DNA of 64,000 nucleotides from Streptococcus pseudopneumoniae ATCC BAA-960 = CCUG 49455 (GTDB lineage Bacteria; Bacillota; Bacilli; Lactobacillales; Streptococcaceae): NCBI RefSeq assembly GCF_002087075.1, contig NZ_MWSM01000019.1, positions 62,001 to 126,000 of the forward strand, read 5' to 3'. Shown piece by piece: positions 20,619 to 31,097 of this stretch (position 1 is its first letter; each line of letters starts with the position of its first letter). The notes under the pieces were generated by a model. It saw only the letters and a program-made list of their open reading frames with translations, ran no database searches and was not told where the DNA came from. The position numbers and the translations under genes were made by a program.

Positions 20619-21722
20619 CTAATCATATTCTCTCGGAATGCGGTCGCTGAGAAGACAAACCACCTCATAGTTAATAGTCCCACGGTAGGACGCTACCTGA
20701 GTTGCAGTGATTTCCTTATCCCCATTGGAGCCAATCAAGGTTACCTTGGTTCCGAGTGGGTAAGGCTTAGGCAATCGAATAGTGATTTGGTCCATCGAAA
20801 CCCTGCCGACAATTGGGCAAGCTTGGCCATCTACCAAGACAGAGAAATTTTCCATGTCTCTTGTCCATCCATCTGCATAGCCGATTGGCACGGTCGCGAT
20901 GACCTGCTCGCTATCTGCCTGATAGGTCGCCCCGTAGCCCATGCAAGCTCCAGCTGAAACTGTCTTGACATGAACCAGAGCAGACTCCAAGGTCAAGGCT
21001 GGAATCAAGTCATAGGGTAAATCCAAGACCTCTCCGCTAGGATTGAGACCATACATGGCATCTCCCATACGAACCGCATTGAAAATAGTCTCTACATGCC
21101 AAAGAGTCGTTGCAGAATTGCTAGCATGAACCAGCTCTGGAAGACCTTTCATACTTGATAGAATGGTTTTAAACCGTTCCAACTGGGCATTAAAATAGTC
21201 ATCTGATTCCTCATCAGCAGTCGCAAAGTGGGTAAAGATTCCTTCAACACGAACACCGTGTTGTTGGAGCAAGTCTTGAGCCTGATCAGCCTCACTAGCC
21301 TCTCTAAAACCAATCCGTCCCATCCCTGAGTCAATCTTGAGGTGGACAGTCAAGCCAGTTAAATCTGCTTCCTTATCTAAGAGTGCTTGAATCCACTCCA
21401 ATCCAGCCACTGTCAAGGTGATGTCATATTCTTTAGCTAGAGTAACAGCTTCTAGCTCAGAAACTCCTAAAATAAGGATTTTCTTGCTGAGTCCAGCTTG
21501 TCTGAGTTCAATAGCTTCATCAATATTGGAAACGCAAAAGCCATCGACATCATCTTGAATCGCATTGGCAACAGCTACTGCCCCATGCCCATAGGCATTG
21601 GCTTTGACCACTGCCCACTTGAGTGTCCCCTCAGGGATATGAGCCCCCATTTGCTGAATATTGTGTCGAATAGCTCCCAGATGAATCAGAGCCTTGGTTG
21701 GTCTATGCGGACTAGCTTTCAT
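20619..21722 (-). CDS. alr: Alanine racemase
   Basis: The 367-residue PLP enzyme interconverts L- and D-alanine for peptidoglycan and teichoic acid D-alanylation. The PLP lysine lies in [29 protein letters not shown] and [13 protein letters not shown] are typical of the N-terminal barrel, and the catalytic Tyr is in GYGATYQ. The start at 21722 ([20 protein letters not shown]) matches family length; an upstream frame extension overlaps acpS. It overlaps the 3' end of acpS by 11 bp, so translation is probably coupled. Confidence 0.95.
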   Translation of the reverse strand: MKASPHRPTKALIHLGAIRHNIQQMGAHIPEGTLKWAVVKANAYGHGAVAVANAIQDDVDGFCVSNIDEAIELRQAGLSKKILILGVSELEAVTLAKEYDITLTVAGLEWIQALLDKEADLTGLTVHLKIDSGMGRIGFREASEADQAQDLLQQHGVRVEGIFTHFATADEESDDYFNAQLERFKTILSSMKGLPELVHASNSATTLWHVETIFNAVRMGDAMYGLNPSGEVLDLPYDLIPALTLESALVHVKTVSAGACMGYGATYQADSEQVIATVPIGYADGWTRDMENFSVLVDGQACPIVGRVSMDQITIRLPKPYPLGTKVTLIGSNGDKEITATQVASYRGTINYEVVCLLSDRIPREYD

Positions 21723-22074
21723 GATTTTCCTCCAAAATGACACTGGCTGTCACAAACTGATCGGTATGGCTGATAGATAGCCAAATTTTTCCTGAAAATG
21801 GTGACTGACTAAAATAAGGCGCCCCGCGTTCATTGTTTAAGACTTCTAAATCCTGAAAACCGAGCTTGCCAATTCCCGTTCCCATGGCCTTGGAAAAGGC
21901 TTCTTTAGCCGACCAGCGACCAGCCAAATATTCGATTTGCCTGCGCCCTTTAAGACTGTTAAACCGTTCCATTTCCTTGGCTGTCAGCACGCGCTTGGCA
22001 AAGCCTTCATGTCGTGCAGCCGCTCTTTCTATCGAAGCCAATTCTTCGATGTCAATTCCGTGTCCAACTATCAT
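21712..22074 (-). CDS. acpS: Holo-acyl-carrier-protein synthase
   Basis: The 120-residue enzyme transfers 4'-phosphopantetheine from CoA to acyl carrier protein. It is a typical Acp[13 protein letters not shown] (Asp for Mg), the second metal site in [19 protein letters not shown], and the C-terminal [17 protein letters not shown]. The start at 22074 gives the family length. Ribosome binding is weak there and a stem-loop sits immediately upstream (22086-22107), so expression may be set by that hairpin or by coupling. It lies between the DAHP synthase genes and alr. Confidence 0.94.
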   Translation of the reverse strand: MIVGHGIDIEELASIERAAARHEGFAKRVLTAKEMERFNSLKGRRQIEYLAGRWSAKEAFSKAMGTGIGKLGFQDLEVLNNERGAPYFSQSPFSGKIWLSISHTDQFVTASVILEENHES

Positions 22075-22085
22075 TCTCATCAAAA

Positions 22086-22107
22086 GGAGTTGAGATTCCC
22101 CAACTCC
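22086..22107 (-). terminator. Stem-loop between the DAHP synthase gene and acpS
   Basis: Minus strand GGAGTTG-GGGAATCT-CAACTCC is followed by TTTTG. It is a candidate attenuating terminator placed 12 nt before the acpS start. Confidence 0.55.
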
Positions 22108-22118
22108 ATCCTTTTCAC

Positions 22119-23150
22119 TTATTCTGCCAAGGTAGCATAGATTTCTTCTACCAAAGCCTCTGTATTTTCCCAACCTAGGCAAGGATCTGTAATAGAGCAG
22201 CCAAAGACCTCTGGTTGGTTTTGACGACCATCTGCTAGGTAAGATTCAATCATAAATCCTCGAACTGTCTTTTTAATTTTCTCATTCCAATCACGATTTT
22301 GCAAGGTCTGGCGAACAATTCGAATCTGCTCCATATACTGCTTGCCTGAGTTATCATGGTTGGTATCAATGAGGATAAAGGGATTTTCAAGTCCCATGGT
22401 TTCATAGCGTTCAATGGCTTGGAGTAGGTTTTCATAGTAGTAATTCGGCATATAATTGCCATACTCGTTAACTGCTCCACGGAGGATGACATGGGACAAA
22501 GGATTACCTGAAGTCTCAACTTCCTGCCCATGATAAAGGAAGGTTTGCTTATTTTGAGCAGCATAGATGGCGTTAAACATAACACCCAAATTTCCTGAGG
22601 TTGGATTTTTCATCCCTACTGGTGCATCAATCCCAGAAGCCACAAAGCGGTGCTCTTGGTCTTCCACAGAACGAGCTCCAACAGCATGGTAGCTGACCAA
22701 GTCATCCACCAAGATTAGATTTGACGGATAAAGCATCTCATCTGCCGTCGTCAAACCAGTCTCTGTAATCACTCGGTAGTGCAACTGGCGCACAGCCTGC
22801 AAACCGTTAATCAGGCTTGGAGCCTTAGAAGTGTCTGGCTGGTGAACCAACCCTTTATAGCCGTCTCCGTTGGTACGAGGCTTAGCAGTATAAACGCGCA
22901 TAACCATGAAAATCTTGTCCGCTACCTTCTTTTGCAAGGCTGACAAGCGGCGGGCATATTCCAAGACAGCTTCTTCATTATCAGAAGAGCAAGGACCAAT
23001 TACCAAAAGGAGACGGTCATCTTCCCCTGAAATAATGTCTGCCAATTCCCTGTCACGGCTTTCCTTGAGTCTCAAGGCTTCCGCAGACAATTGGGTTTCA
23101 GCCTTAATGACTTCCATATCGATTTCTTGACCTTTTTCAATAAATGCCAT
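22119..23150 (-). CDS. 3-deoxy-7-phosphoheptulonate (DAHP) synthase, copy 2
   Basis: The 343-residue class-I DAHP synthase joins PEP and erythrose-4-phosphate, the first step of the shikimate pathway. Motifs are [61 protein letters not shown] and a C-terminal [16 protein letters not shown]. It is a paralogue of the gene just upstream and is separated from it by one base. Two tandem copies that may differ in feedback control (Phe versus Tyr) are known in streptococci; which is which cannot be told here. Confidence 0.93.
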   Translation of the reverse strand: MAFIEKGQEIDMEVIKAETQLSAEALRLKESRDRELADIISGEDDRLLLVIGPCSSDNEEAVLEYARRLSALQKKVADKIFMVMRVYTAKPRTNGDGYKGLVHQPDTSKAPSLINGLQAVRQLHYRVITETGLTTADEMLYPSNLILVDDLVSYHAVGARSVEDQEHRFVASGIDAPVGMKNPTSGNLGVMFNAIYAAQNKQTFLYHGQEVETSGNPLSHVILRGAVNEYGNYMPNYYYENLLQAIERYETMGLENPFILIDTNHDNSGKQYMEQIRIVRQTLQNRDWNEKIKKTVRGFMIESYLADGRQNQPEVFGCSITDPCLGWENTEALVEEIYATLAE

Positions 23151-23151
23151 C

Positions 23152-24183
23152 TTATTCTCCTAACGTTTTGTAAATTTCTCTGACAAGAGCTTCTGTGTTA
23201 TCCCAACCCAAGCAAGGGTCTGTGATAGACTTACCAAATACTTCTGGCTCATTTTGTCGACCATCTTCCAGATAAGACTCAATCATAAAACCACGAACGA
23301 ACTGCTTAATTTTTTCATTCCAAGCACGGTTAATCAAGGTCTGGCGGACAATTCGGATCTGTTCCATATACTGCTTACCAGAATTGTCATGATTGGTATC
23401 AATGATGATAAAAGGATTTTCCAAGCCCATTTTCTCATACTGGGCAATGGTCTCAATTAAATTGTCATAATAGTAGTTGGGAATATTGTTACCATACTCA
23501 TTAAGAGCACCACGAAGAATAGCGTGTGAAAGCGGGTTCCCAGTTGTTTCTACTTCTTTTCCTAAGAAAAGGAAACTTTGTTTGTTTTGAGCAGCATAAA
23601 TCCCATTAAACATGACATTGAGATTTCCAGAGGTTGGATTTTTAAAACCAGTAGAAAATCCTGCCCCACTTGCCACAAAGCGGTGTTGCTGGTCTTCAAC
23701 TGAACGGGCACCAACTGCCATGTAAGAAATCAAATCATCTACAAGCGGAAGGTTTTCAGGATAAAGCATTTCATCAGCAGTTGTCATCCCTGTTTCTGTG
23801 ATGACACGATAGTGAAGATGGCGAACGGCTTTGATTCCATTGATAAGACTAGGCGCTTCTGTCGCGTTAGGCTGGTGAATCAAGCCCTTATAGCCATCTC
23901 CGTTGGTACGGGGTTTGGCAGTATAAACACGCATAACCATAAAGATACGATCTGCCACTTCTTCTTGTAGGACTGCCAAACGCTTAGCGTATTCAAGGAC
24001 AGCTTCTTCGTTGTCAGATGAGCACGGACCGATTACCAAGAGAATCCGCTGGTCTTCTCCACGCATGATGGCTTCTAGCTCTTGATCGCGCTGTGATTTT
24101 CTCTCCAAAGCTTGGCCTTCTAATTTTGATAAGGCACGAACTTCTTCGATATTTATTTTAGGACTTTTTGCTGTAAATACCAT
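23152..24183 (-). CDS. 3-deoxy-7-phosphoheptulonate (DAHP) synthase, copy 1
   Basis: The 343-residue paralogue of the following gene has the same motif series: [56 protein letters not shown] and [15 protein letters not shown]. It catalyses DAHP formation for aromatic amino acid synthesis. The trp operon lies about 35 kb away in the same window. The gene lies 80 bp after secA. The N-termini of the two copies diverge most, which fits different allosteric control. Confidence 0.93.
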   Translation of the reverse strand: MVFTAKSPKINIEEVRALSKLEGQALERKSQRDQELEAIMRGEDQRILLVIGPCSSDNEEAVLEYAKRLAVLQEEVADRIFMVMRVYTAKPRTNGDGYKGLIHQPNATEAPSLINGIKAVRHLHYRVITETGMTTADEMLYPENLPLVDDLISYMAVGARSVEDQQHRFVASGAGFSTGFKNPTSGNLNVMFNGIYAAQNKQSFLFLGKEVETTGNPLSHAILRGALNEYGNNIPNYYYDNLIETIAQYEKMGLENPFIIIDTNHDNSGKQYMEQIRIVRQTLINRAWNEKIKQFVRGFMIESYLEDGRQNEPEVFGKSITDPCLGWDNTEALVREIYKTLGE

Positions 24184-24207
24184 AAGTCATCTCCTTATAA
24201 AGCAAAC

Positions 24208-24244
24208 GGATACCAAGTAAAAATTTACTTTTCACAAGATATCC
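24208..24244 (-). other. Hairpin in the secA-DAHP synthase gap
   Basis: An imperfect inverted repeat (GGATACCAAGTAAA ... TTTACTTTTCACAAGATATCC) fills the 80-bp gap before the first DAHP synthase gene. It lacks a clear T-run. It may be an attenuator or a processing site. Confidence 0.35.
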
Positions 24245-24263
24245 GCCTCTAAACTATCTCATT

Positions 24264-26777
24264 TTATTGTCTTTTACCGTGACAATTTTTAAACTTCTTA
24301 CCAGAACCACATGGGCAAAGTTGATTGCGTCCAATCTGGCTCAAATCCAAATCTTCTGGCATACTTGCTTGGTGAGCAGCGATATTGCGAGTCGCTGTTG
24401 TACTGATATGGCGTTCTGCCTGTGGTCTTTCTTGTTCATGAATTTGTGCTTTCATCATCAAGCGTGTCACATCAAACTCAATCGAACCAATCATATCATT
24501 AAACATACGGAAACCTTCTGCCTGATACTCAACAACAGGGTTGTTCTGAGCATAACCACGAAGTCCAACCGCGTTACGCAATTGATCAAGGGCATCGATA
24601 TGATCTGTCCACTTGTTATCCACCACTCGTAGAATCAAAACTTTTTGGAATTCTTTAACTGCTTCTTCATCGCGTAGTTTTGAAACCTGACTATCATAAA
24701 CCTTCAAGGCACGTTGGAAAAGCTCTTCCTTGATGGCCTTATCAGACAAGCCTGACAAATCTTCCATCGTAATAGAATCTTCTGGAAGCAAGTTGTACTT
24801 AGCAAAGTTCAAAATTGCTTCAAGTTTTTCATCTTGTTTGGCACGCGCATGACCATCGACGACACGTTCAATCGTGCGTTTGTGCATAGCCTGAATTTCA
24901 GGTGCCAAGTCACGGTCTGCAGTGATGACATCGTAACGTTGAGCATAGATAATCTCACGTTGTTCACGCATGACATCGTCGTATTGAAGGACTTGTTTAC
25001 GGGTATCGTAGTTATTTCCTTCGACACGTTTCTGAGCTGCCTCAACCTGACGCGTCAACATACGAGACTCAATGGCCTCTTCAGACATATTCAAGCGTTC
25101 AAATATGCCTTTCAAGCGTTCAGAACCAAAACGTTTCATCAAATCATCTTCAAGAGAGAGGTAGAATTGTGACTCACCTGGATCTCCTTGACGACCTGAA
25201 CGTCCACGAAGCTGGTTATCGATACGACGACTTTCATGACGTTCTGTACCAATCACACAAAGTCCTCCAAGTTCACGAACACCTTCACCAAGCTTGATGT
25301 CGGTACCACGACCCGCCATGTTGGTTGCGATGGTAACGGCACCACGTTGACCAGCATTCATGATGATTTGGGCTTCTCTATAGTGATTTTTGGCATTCAA
25401 GACTTCGTGAGGAACACCAGCTGCGACCAATTTCTTAGAAATGTAGTCACTAGTTTCAACCGCTACTGTACCAACCAAGACAGGCTGACCCTTTTGGTAA
25501 CGAGCCTTAACGTCTTCGACAACCGCTTTAAACTTAGATTCGATACTTGCATAAAGAAGGTCTGAGTGGTCAATCCGTTGAACAGGACGGTTTGTTGGGA
25601 TTGGAATCACACGAATGTTGTAGATTTCACGGAATTCTTCTTCCTCAGTCTTACCTGTCCCCGTCATACCAGACAATTTCTTGTACATACGGAAAAGGTT
25701 TTGATACGTGATTGAGGCAGATGTCTTGGTTTCATCCTGGATTGGCACACCTTCTTTGGCTTCAATAGCTTGGTGCAAGCCATCAGAATAACGACGACCT
25801 TCCATGGTACGACCTGTAAATTGGTCGACAATCAAGATTTCTTGCTCTTCGCTCACCACATAGTCAATATCGAGAAGCATGATGTAGTTGGCACGAAGGG
25901 CATTATCGATAAAGTGAGTAAGAGCTACGTTTTCGATGTCATAGAGATTTTCAAGCTTGAAGTAGCTTTCAGCCTTGTCAATCCCTGAATCAGACAAACC
26001 AATAGTCTTAGACTGCACATCGATGATGTAGTCGTCTTTGTCCAAAGATTTTACATAGTGGTCTGCCATATGGTAGAGCTGACTGGTTTCAACTGCATTA
26101 GCACCTGATACGATCAAAGGTGTACGGGCCTCGTCAATCAAGATAGAGTCAACCTCATCGACCAAGGCATAGTTAAGCGGACGTTGTACCATGTTTTCAG
26201 CACGAACGACCATGTTATCACGTAGGTAGTCAAATCCGATTTCTGAGTTGGTTGAGTAGGTAATGTCACACTCATAGGCTTCTTTTTTCTCCATTGGAGA
26301 TTTGGCAGCCAAGTTAATCCCTACTGACAAACCAAGCCATGAGTACAATTCACCCATCTCAGTCGCGTCACGTTCTGATAGGTATTCGTTAACCGTAACT
26401 ACGTGAACCCCTTTGCCTGAAAGGGCATTGAGGTATACCGGCATAGTCGCAGTCAAGGTTTTCCCTTCCCCTGTACGCATCTCTGGCACGTCACCATGGT
26501 GAAGAACGATTCCCCCCATGACCTGAACCTTATATGGGAAGAGACCTAGGACACGTTTGGCACCCTCACGGACAACCGCAAATGCTTCATAAAGCAATGA
26601 ATCCAGCGATTCTCCATTTTGATAACGTTCTTTAAATTCAACTGTTTTTGCTTTTAGTTGGTCATCAGTCAAAGCAGCCATTTGGTCTTCGTATTTGAAA
26701 ACCTTGTCAGCCATCTTTTCCAGACGACGGATTTCTCCTTTATCATTTTCGATAATTGTTTTTAAAATATTAGCCAT
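24264..26777 (-). CDS. secA: Preprotein translocase ATPase SecA
   Basis: This 837-residue motor of the general secretion pathway pushes preproteins through SecYEG. It is full length: Walker A in MRTGEGKT (about 100-107), DEAD-type [13 protein letters not shown], the preprotein cross-linking region, [21 protein letters not shown] and a C-terminal zinc SEC-C motif [15 protein letters not shown]. It starts 9 nt after an AGGAA-type site. This is the housekeeping SecA, not the accessory SecA2. It has its own promoter just upstream. Confidence 0.98.
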   Translation of the reverse strand: MANILKTIIENDKGEIRRLEKMADKVFKYEDQMAALTDDQLKAKTVEFKERYQNGESLDSLLYEAFAVVREGAKRVLGLFPYKVQVMGGIVLHHGDVPEMRTGEGKTLTATMPVYLNALSGKGVHVVTVNEYLSERDATEMGELYSWLGLSVGINLAAKSPMEKKEAYECDITYSTNSEIGFDYLRDNMVVRAENMVQRPLNYALVDEVDSILIDEARTPLIVSGANAVETSQLYHMADHYVKSLDKDDYIIDVQSKTIGLSDSGIDKAESYFKLENLYDIENVALTHFIDNALRANYIMLLDIDYVVSEEQEILIVDQFTGRTMEGRRYSDGLHQAIEAKEGVPIQDETKTSASITYQNLFRMYKKLSGMTGTGKTEEEEFREIYNIRVIPIPTNRPVQRIDHSDLLYASIESKFKAVVEDVKARYQKGQPVLVGTVAVETSDYISKKLVAAGVPHEVLNAKNHYREAQIIMNAGQRGAVTIATNMAGRGTDIKLGEGVRELGGLCVIGTERHESRRIDNQLRGRSGRQGDPGESQFYLSLEDDLMKRFGSERLKGIFERLNMSEEAIESRMLTRQVEAAQKRVEGNNYDTRKQVLQYDDVMREQREIIYAQRYDVITADRDLAPEIQAMHKRTIERVVDGHARAKQDEKLEAILNFAKYNLLPEDSITMEDLSGLSDKAIKEELFQRALKVYDSQVSKLRDEEAVKEFQKVLILRVVDNKWTDHIDALDQLRNAVGLRGYAQNNPVVEYQAEGFRMFNDMIGSIEFDVTRLMMKAQIHEQERPQAERHISTTATRNIAAHQASMPEDLDLSQIGRNQLCPCGSGKKFKNCHGKRQ

Positions 26778-26822
26778 GTTTTTCCTTACTTTAAATTCCG
26801 AATATTTTAGAATGTTCTTTTA

Positions 26823-26851
26823 ATTTTAGCACAATTACTGATTATTTTCAA
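26823..26851 (-). promoter_or_regulatory. secA promoter
   Basis: Minus strand TTGAAA (26851-26846), 17-nt spacer, TAAAAT (26828-26823), about 46 bp before the secA start. Confidence 0.6.
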
Positions 26852-26896
26852 GGAAGAATCCCCATTTTGAAAAGGAAAAAGAGGCTAGTTTTCAAG

Positions 26897-27235
26897 CTAA
26901 CCTCTCTGACTTTTATGATACTTTAATTGCCAAGAATCGGCAAAATGGCAAATAGGATAAATAGATTTATCCAAAAAGAAAGACAACAGATAAGTCCAAA
27001 AAGAAAGACAACAGATAAGTCCAAAAACAAAGAGACTGACTTTCTTGGACAGCAAGGCCATCAAAATGGACAGAATTCCAAAAACTAGTAAAACTTTCTG
27101 CATGATTAAGAGATTGATAGATATTCCCAGAACTGGTTTATCCCAAGGAAGAAAGAAGAAAGCCAGCCAGATCAGCAGAACTAAACCAATATAGACCTTA
27201 GAATAGCGTGTAATAAATGATTTTAGATGTGCCAT
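26897..27235 (-). CDS. Small membrane protein, C-terminus altered by a 25-bp duplication
   Basis: The 112-residue protein has four hydrophobic stretches (IGLVLLIWLAFFFLPW, INLLIMQKVLLVFGILSILM, VSLFVFGLICCLSFW, TYLLSFF). The start at 27235 follows AGGAGG closely. It is the last gene of the ABC-2 operon downstream of the ATPase, 10 bp away. A 25-bp tandem duplication (26978-27027) shifts the frame. With one copy the protein would end hydrophobically as FWINLFILFAILPILGN at 26923; here it ends in a charged FADSWQLKYHKSQRG tail. Its role is unknown, perhaps a transporter or immunity accessory. Confidence 0.6.
   Translation of the reverse strand: MAHLKSFITRYSKVYIGLVLLIWLAFFFLPWDKPVLGISINLLIMQKVLLVFGILSILMALLSKKVSLFVFGLICCLSFWTYLLSFFLDKSIYPICHFADSWQLKYHKSQRG
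26978..27027. repeat. 25-bp perfect tandem duplication
   Basis: The unit GAAAGACAACAGATAAGTCC plus AAAAA occurs twice in a row (26978-27002, 27003-27027). Because 25 is not a multiple of three it changes the reading frame of the small membrane protein. Confidence 0.9.
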
Positions 27236-27245
27236 AAGCCACCTC

Positions 27246-27896
27246 CTAAGCTTGTATATCTTTTGAATACTGTATATGCCCATTTTCGACAACTAATACA
27301 TCTGTACAAAGGTCTGAAATATCTTCCGATATGTGTGATGTCAGGATAACCAGACCATTTTCTTTTTTAAGGTAAGATAAAATGACCTGTTTGGTTAACC
27401 TCACACTCTTCTCATCCAAAGCATTCATGGGTTCATCGAGAAAGAGTATAGATGGTTCGGCAATAAAGGCTTGAATCAAAGCCATTTTTTGTTTCGTTCC
27501 TAAGGATAAATGACGGTACTCAACGTCTTCAAATTCCTGTAAATCATAATATTGGATCCAATCGGCAATTCTTTTTTCCGTAACTTTAGATGAAAAATAC
27601 CTCAACAATTCCAAATTTTCTCTAAGGGATAAATGAGATAAAAACTCGACTTTTTCAATTAAAACCCCTGCATCCTGAATATAATGATTTTTTATCCCGT
27701 AGACTTCCCCATCTTGAAGAACTTTTCCTTTGTCAAGCTTAATATAACCAGCAAGTGCCTTTAAAAGAACCGTCTTGCCAGATCCATTATCACCTTTAAG
27801 GCCATAAATTTTTCCTGATTGAAAGACCAGATTTAACTCATTTAAAATAGGTCTTTTCCCATAAATTTTCTGTCCATTTATAATTTCAAGTCTCAT
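27246..27896 (-). CDS. ABC transporter ATP-binding protein
   Basis: This 216-residue ATPase has Walker A GDNGSGKTV, the signature LSLGTKQKMALIQA and Walker B ILFLDEPMNALDE, followed by the switch His (LTSHISED). It is a short ABC-2-type ATPase that pairs with the two membrane proteins encoded just upstream (3 bp gap). The set looks like a small exporter or a bacteriocin-immunity type transporter. The substrate is unknown. Confidence 0.88.
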   Translation of the reverse strand: MRLEIINGQKIYGKRPILNELNLVFQSGKIYGLKGDNGSGKTVLLKALAGYIKLDKGKVLQDGEVYGIKNHYIQDAGVLIEKVEFLSHLSLRENLELLRYFSSKVTEKRIADWIQYYDLQEFEDVEYRHLSLGTKQKMALIQAFIAEPSILFLDEPMNALDEKSVRLTKQVILSYLKKENGLVILTSHISEDISDLCTDVLVVENGHIQYSKDIQA

Positions 27897-27899
27897 CGT

Positions 27900-28541
27900 T
27901 TATCCTTTCTTAAATTTCTCTTCCAAGCGACTAACAATCAAGATAACTAATAAACTTAAGAGTCCTAAATACACTGTTACAATATGATCCATCATCCATT
28001 CTTGTCCCACAAATGCTAAAAAATAGAGAAAAAAGGAAAAACCAGCGCCCGCACTAATCAGTGCTATCAGATAAGACAGTAGCAAGTACAACATCATTAA
28101 CTGAGCAAGTAAAAAGAAAAGTACGACTGTTTTGAAATGAATTCCTAGAGGAAGTAAACCAAGGAACCAGACAAATAAATCTTGAGTAAAAAATTTAGAG
28201 ATGACAACCAATCGTTTCCTTGTATAATCGAAAAAGGAGCTTGATTGATAGCGAATCAAGTGATGGTAATGGTCTGCCAAATCAGTTTCAAGCAAAATAA
28301 CAGAGAGCCATCCTACCATGAAAAGCGAAAGGTTTAACAAGAGTTTGGGGATTTCTAAATTCACTTCAGAATAGTCATTATAGGAAAAGATTGAAATCAA
28401 TTCTCTCTTGAAAAAGAGAAAAACATCCTGCTTTTGAACCGCTGTTGACAATAGATAGTTTATCAAAATCATCATCAGAACTATACGAAGTAGTAAAACG
28501 ATCTTTCTCTTTAGCAAAATATTGTTAAAATTCTTAAACAT
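27900..28541 (-). CDS. ABC-2-type membrane subunit
   Basis: This integral membrane protein of about 213 residues has six predicted helices (for example LLLRIVLMMILINYLLS, LSLFMVGWLSVILLE, FLGLLPLGIHF). It begins inside the end of the preceding gene (MFKNFNN overlaps the upstream stop by 8 bp); an alternative start at 28550 adds three residues. It lies between the second membrane protein and the ATPase, so it is taken as a subunit of the same transporter. No sequence motif identifies its substrate. Confidence 0.65.
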   Translation of the reverse strand: MFKNFNNILLKRKIVLLLRIVLMMILINYLLSTAVQKQDVFLFFKRELISIFSYNDYSEVNLEIPKLLLNLSLFMVGWLSVILLETDLADHYHHLIRYQSSSFFDYTRKRLVVISKFFTQDLFVWFLGLLPLGIHFKTVVLFFLLAQLMMLYLLLSYLIALISAGAGFSFFLYFLAFVGQEWMMDHIVTVYLGLLSLLVILIVSRLEEKFKKG

Positions 28542-29325
28542 TATCTTCATATTTTTCAAGCACCATATAGGGGACAATATAAAGGATATAAGGAGTAAAG
28601 AGTTTCATCAAACTGACATCCCCATAGCTAGCTTGCATCAAACTCGTCATAGGAACCATATAGTAAGGCAAGGCACTATAGAGTAACATAGAACCAAGCC
28701 AAAGAAACATCAAATAGGCAATTGCCGAACGAGTCACATTCCCTAAATAATCAACTATTTTTAAAAAATAGACTGCATTGATGAAAATACCGATTAGTAG
28801 GACACAAGTAAAGAACAAATAGCTTGTTATCTCTCCATCTAGGAGCCTTTGTAAACTACTCCCATCAGAAAATAGAGAATTCCATTCAAGAGGAGAAAAA
28901 GTCCCAAAGAAATAAGTTAAAATTGCAATTATCAGCACAGTCACTAAATATATCACACAAGGGATACTTGCAACTTGCAAAGTCAACTTTCTTTTTACCC
29001 CTTGATAACTCACTTCTCTTCCAATACTCAATCGTAAAACTTTATTTTTCAGCTCAATATATTGAAAACCTAGCAAAACAATGATGATTGGAATAATAAA
29101 TGATTGATAAAAACCTAGATTGAACTGGAGAATACGAAAATCTAATGCTGATTTTAATAAGTCATTTTTAATTGCTTGTCCATCGAATTTAGCTAGATCG
29201 GGCGCATGAATATCAAAAAAGAAATAAGTCATCAAAACATCACGATAAACCAAAGCAAGAAAAAGCAAAGTAAGCAAGACATAAACAAATTTATGCCTTG
29301 CCAAAGTTAAGAGAGGAATCTTCAT
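28534..29325 (-). CDS. ABC-2-type membrane subunit
   Basis: The 263-residue membrane protein has an N-terminal MKIPLLTLARHKFVYVLLTL helix, a large external loop and about five further helices. The layout matches ABC-2 permeases with a loop between helix 1 and 2. It overlaps the next gene by 8 bp and is part of the same four- to five-gene operon. The substrate is unknown; self-protection against a peptide is one possibility for such small operons (inference). Confidence 0.65.
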   Translation of the reverse strand: MKIPLLTLARHKFVYVLLTLLFLALVYRDVLMTYFFFDIHAPDLAKFDGQAIKNDLLKSALDFRILQFNLGFYQSFIIPIIIVLLGFQYIELKNKVLRLSIGREVSYQGVKRKLTLQVASIPCVIYLVTVLIIAILTYFFGTFSPLEWNSLFSDGSSLQRLLDGEITSYLFFTCVLLIGIFINAVYFLKIVDYLGNVTRSAIAYLMFLWLGSMLLYSALPYYMVPMTSLMQASYGDVSLMKLFTPYILYIVPYMVLEKYEDNV

Positions 29326-29356
29326 AAGCCACCTCCTATTAAAAAACCGATATAAA

Positions 29357-29692
29357 TCAATGCCTCCCCGCTTTAGACTTCCCTAACTCCTTTCTTAGTC
29401 TAAGCATTTTTTTGAAACAGGAATAAGTTAACCTATTCAGACCAATAGCTAGCAGAATAAAAAGAAACCAAATGCCCCATAACTTGATATCTGTCAAATT
29501 TCTCAAGACGATATTGAAAAACAGAACTGAAACAACTATCCAAGCAAGGCTAAAAAGAGCATAGAGGGGGATGTAAAACCAGTAAAAATAGTAAAAAATT
29601 GGGAAAAATTTACTTTCTCTATTATCCTTTTCAATCCAGCTGAAAAAGTAAAACCAGGGAAATAAGATTATAAATTTAAACAAATGTTTCAT
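29357..29692 (-). CDS. Small membrane protein, first gene of the ABC-2 operon
   Basis: The 111-residue protein (MKHLFKFIILFPWFYFFSWI) has three hydrophobic segments and a basic C-terminus. The ATG at 29692 is used because AGGAGG lies five bases upstream; a GTG two codons earlier is less likely. It is 31 bp from the next gene. No known domain is recognised. Its promoter overlaps the der terminator. Confidence 0.6.
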   Translation of the reverse strand: MKHLFKFIILFPWFYFFSWIEKDNRESKFFPIFYYFYWFYIPLYALFSLAWIVVSVLFFNIVLRNLTDIKLWGIWFLFILLAIGLNRLTYSCFKKMLRLRKELGKSKAGRH

Positions 29693-29728
29693 CGACACCT
29701 CCTTTTTGATAGCGTTTTCTATTATTTT

Positions 29729-29757
29729 ATTATATCAAAAAAATCTGGAAATGTCAT
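29729..29757 (-). promoter_or_regulatory. Promoter of the ABC-2 operon, embedded in the der terminator
   Basis: Minus strand ATGACA (29757-29752), 17-nt spacer, TATAAT (29734-29729). The -35 box is the loop of the der terminator hairpin and the spacer contains its T-run. Confidence 0.6.
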
Positions 29758-29766
29758 TCCAGATTC
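29735..29766 (-). terminator. der terminator
   Basis: Minus strand AATCTGGAA-TGACAT-TTCCAGATT followed by TTTTT, 8 bp past the der stop codon. Confidence 0.85.
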
Positions 29767-29773
29767 TACTTTT

Positions 29774-31084
29774 TTATTTACGTTTTCTTGCGATGAGATG
29801 GATCGGTGTTCCTTCAAAGACAAAGGCCTTGCGGATTTGATTTTCCAAGAAACGCAGGTAAGAAAAGTGCATAAGTTCTTCTTCGTTAACAAAGATAACA
29901 AAGGTTGGTGGTTTGGTTGCCACTTGGGTCGCGTAGAAAATCTTGAGGCGTTTCCCTTTGTCTGTCGGTGTTGGGTTAATGGCAATAGCATCCATAATCA
30001 CATCGTTCAAGACAGCTGATGGAATACGTGTGTTTTGACTTTCACTGATTTGCTTGATCATCTCAGGAAGTTTGTGGAGACGTTGCTTGGTCAAAGCAGA
30101 TACAAAGATAATCGGTGCGTAAGGCAGGTATTGGAACTGCTCACGAATATCTTCTTCCCAGTTTTTCATGGTGTGGTTGTCTTTTTCAAGCGTATCCCAC
30201 TTGTTGACCACAATAATCATTCCTTTACCAGCTTCATGAGCAAATCCTGCGATACGCTTGTCGTATTCACGGATGCCTTCTTCCGCATTGATGACCATTA
30301 AGACCACATCTGAACGGTCAATAGCACGCATGGCACGCATAACAGAGTATTTCTCGGTATTTTCATAAACCTTACCAGATTTACGCATCCCAGCTGTATC
30401 AATCATGGTAAACTCTTGACCATCTGTATCTGTAAAGTGGGTATCAATGGCGTCACGAGTTGTTCCAGCAACTGGACTGGCAATGACACGGTCTTCTCCC
30501 AAGATAGCGTTAATCAAGCTTGATTTTCCAACGTTAGGACGACCAATCAAGCTAAACTTAATCACATCTGGGTTTTCTTCTTCATATTCATTTGGAAGAT
30601 TTTCTACAATAGCATCTAGCACATCCCCTGTACCGATACCATGGACAGATGAGATTGGCAGTGGTTCCCCCAAACCGAGGGCATAAAAATCATAGATATC
30701 ATTTCGCATCTCAGGGTTGTCCACCTTGTTAACTGCGAGGATAACTGGTTTATGGGTTTTATAAAGCTTACGGGCTACGTACTCGTCTGCATCGGTAATT
30801 CCCTCCTTACCAGACACGACAAAGACGATAACATCTGCTTCTTCCATGGCAATTTCTGCCTGGTGCTTGATTTGTTCCATGAAAGGAGCATCGACATCAT
30901 CGATTCCTCCTGTATCAATCATGCTAAAAGAACGATTGAGCCACTCACCCGTTGCATAGATACGGTCACGTGTCACTCCTTCAACATCTTCTACAATGGA
31001 GATTCGCTCACCAGCGATCCGATTAAATAGGGTTGATTTCCCAACATTGGGACGTCCTACAATGGCAATAGTTGGTAGGGCCAT
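29774..31084 (-). CDS. der: Ribosome-assembly GTPase Der (EngA)
   Basis: The 436-residue essential GTPase is needed for 50S subunit maturation. It has two tandem G domains, each with GRPNVGKS (residues 8-15 and about 181-188), DTGGI and DTAGM switch II motifs and NKVD / NKWD specificity motifs. A KH-like C-terminal domain follows, ending in HLIARKRK. Family length is normal. It is 14 bp from the stop of the nitroreductase gene upstream. Confidence 0.97.
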
Positions 31085-31097
31085 AATTTCTCACTTT

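Noticed and set aside
22119-24183. Tandem DAHP synthase genes considered as a recent duplication
   Set aside because: The copies are diverged at many positions and two DAHP synthases in this place are normal for pneumococci.
23254-25988. Several plus-strand frames opposite the DAHP synthase and secA genes
   Set aside because: They are antisense shadows of well-conserved genes.
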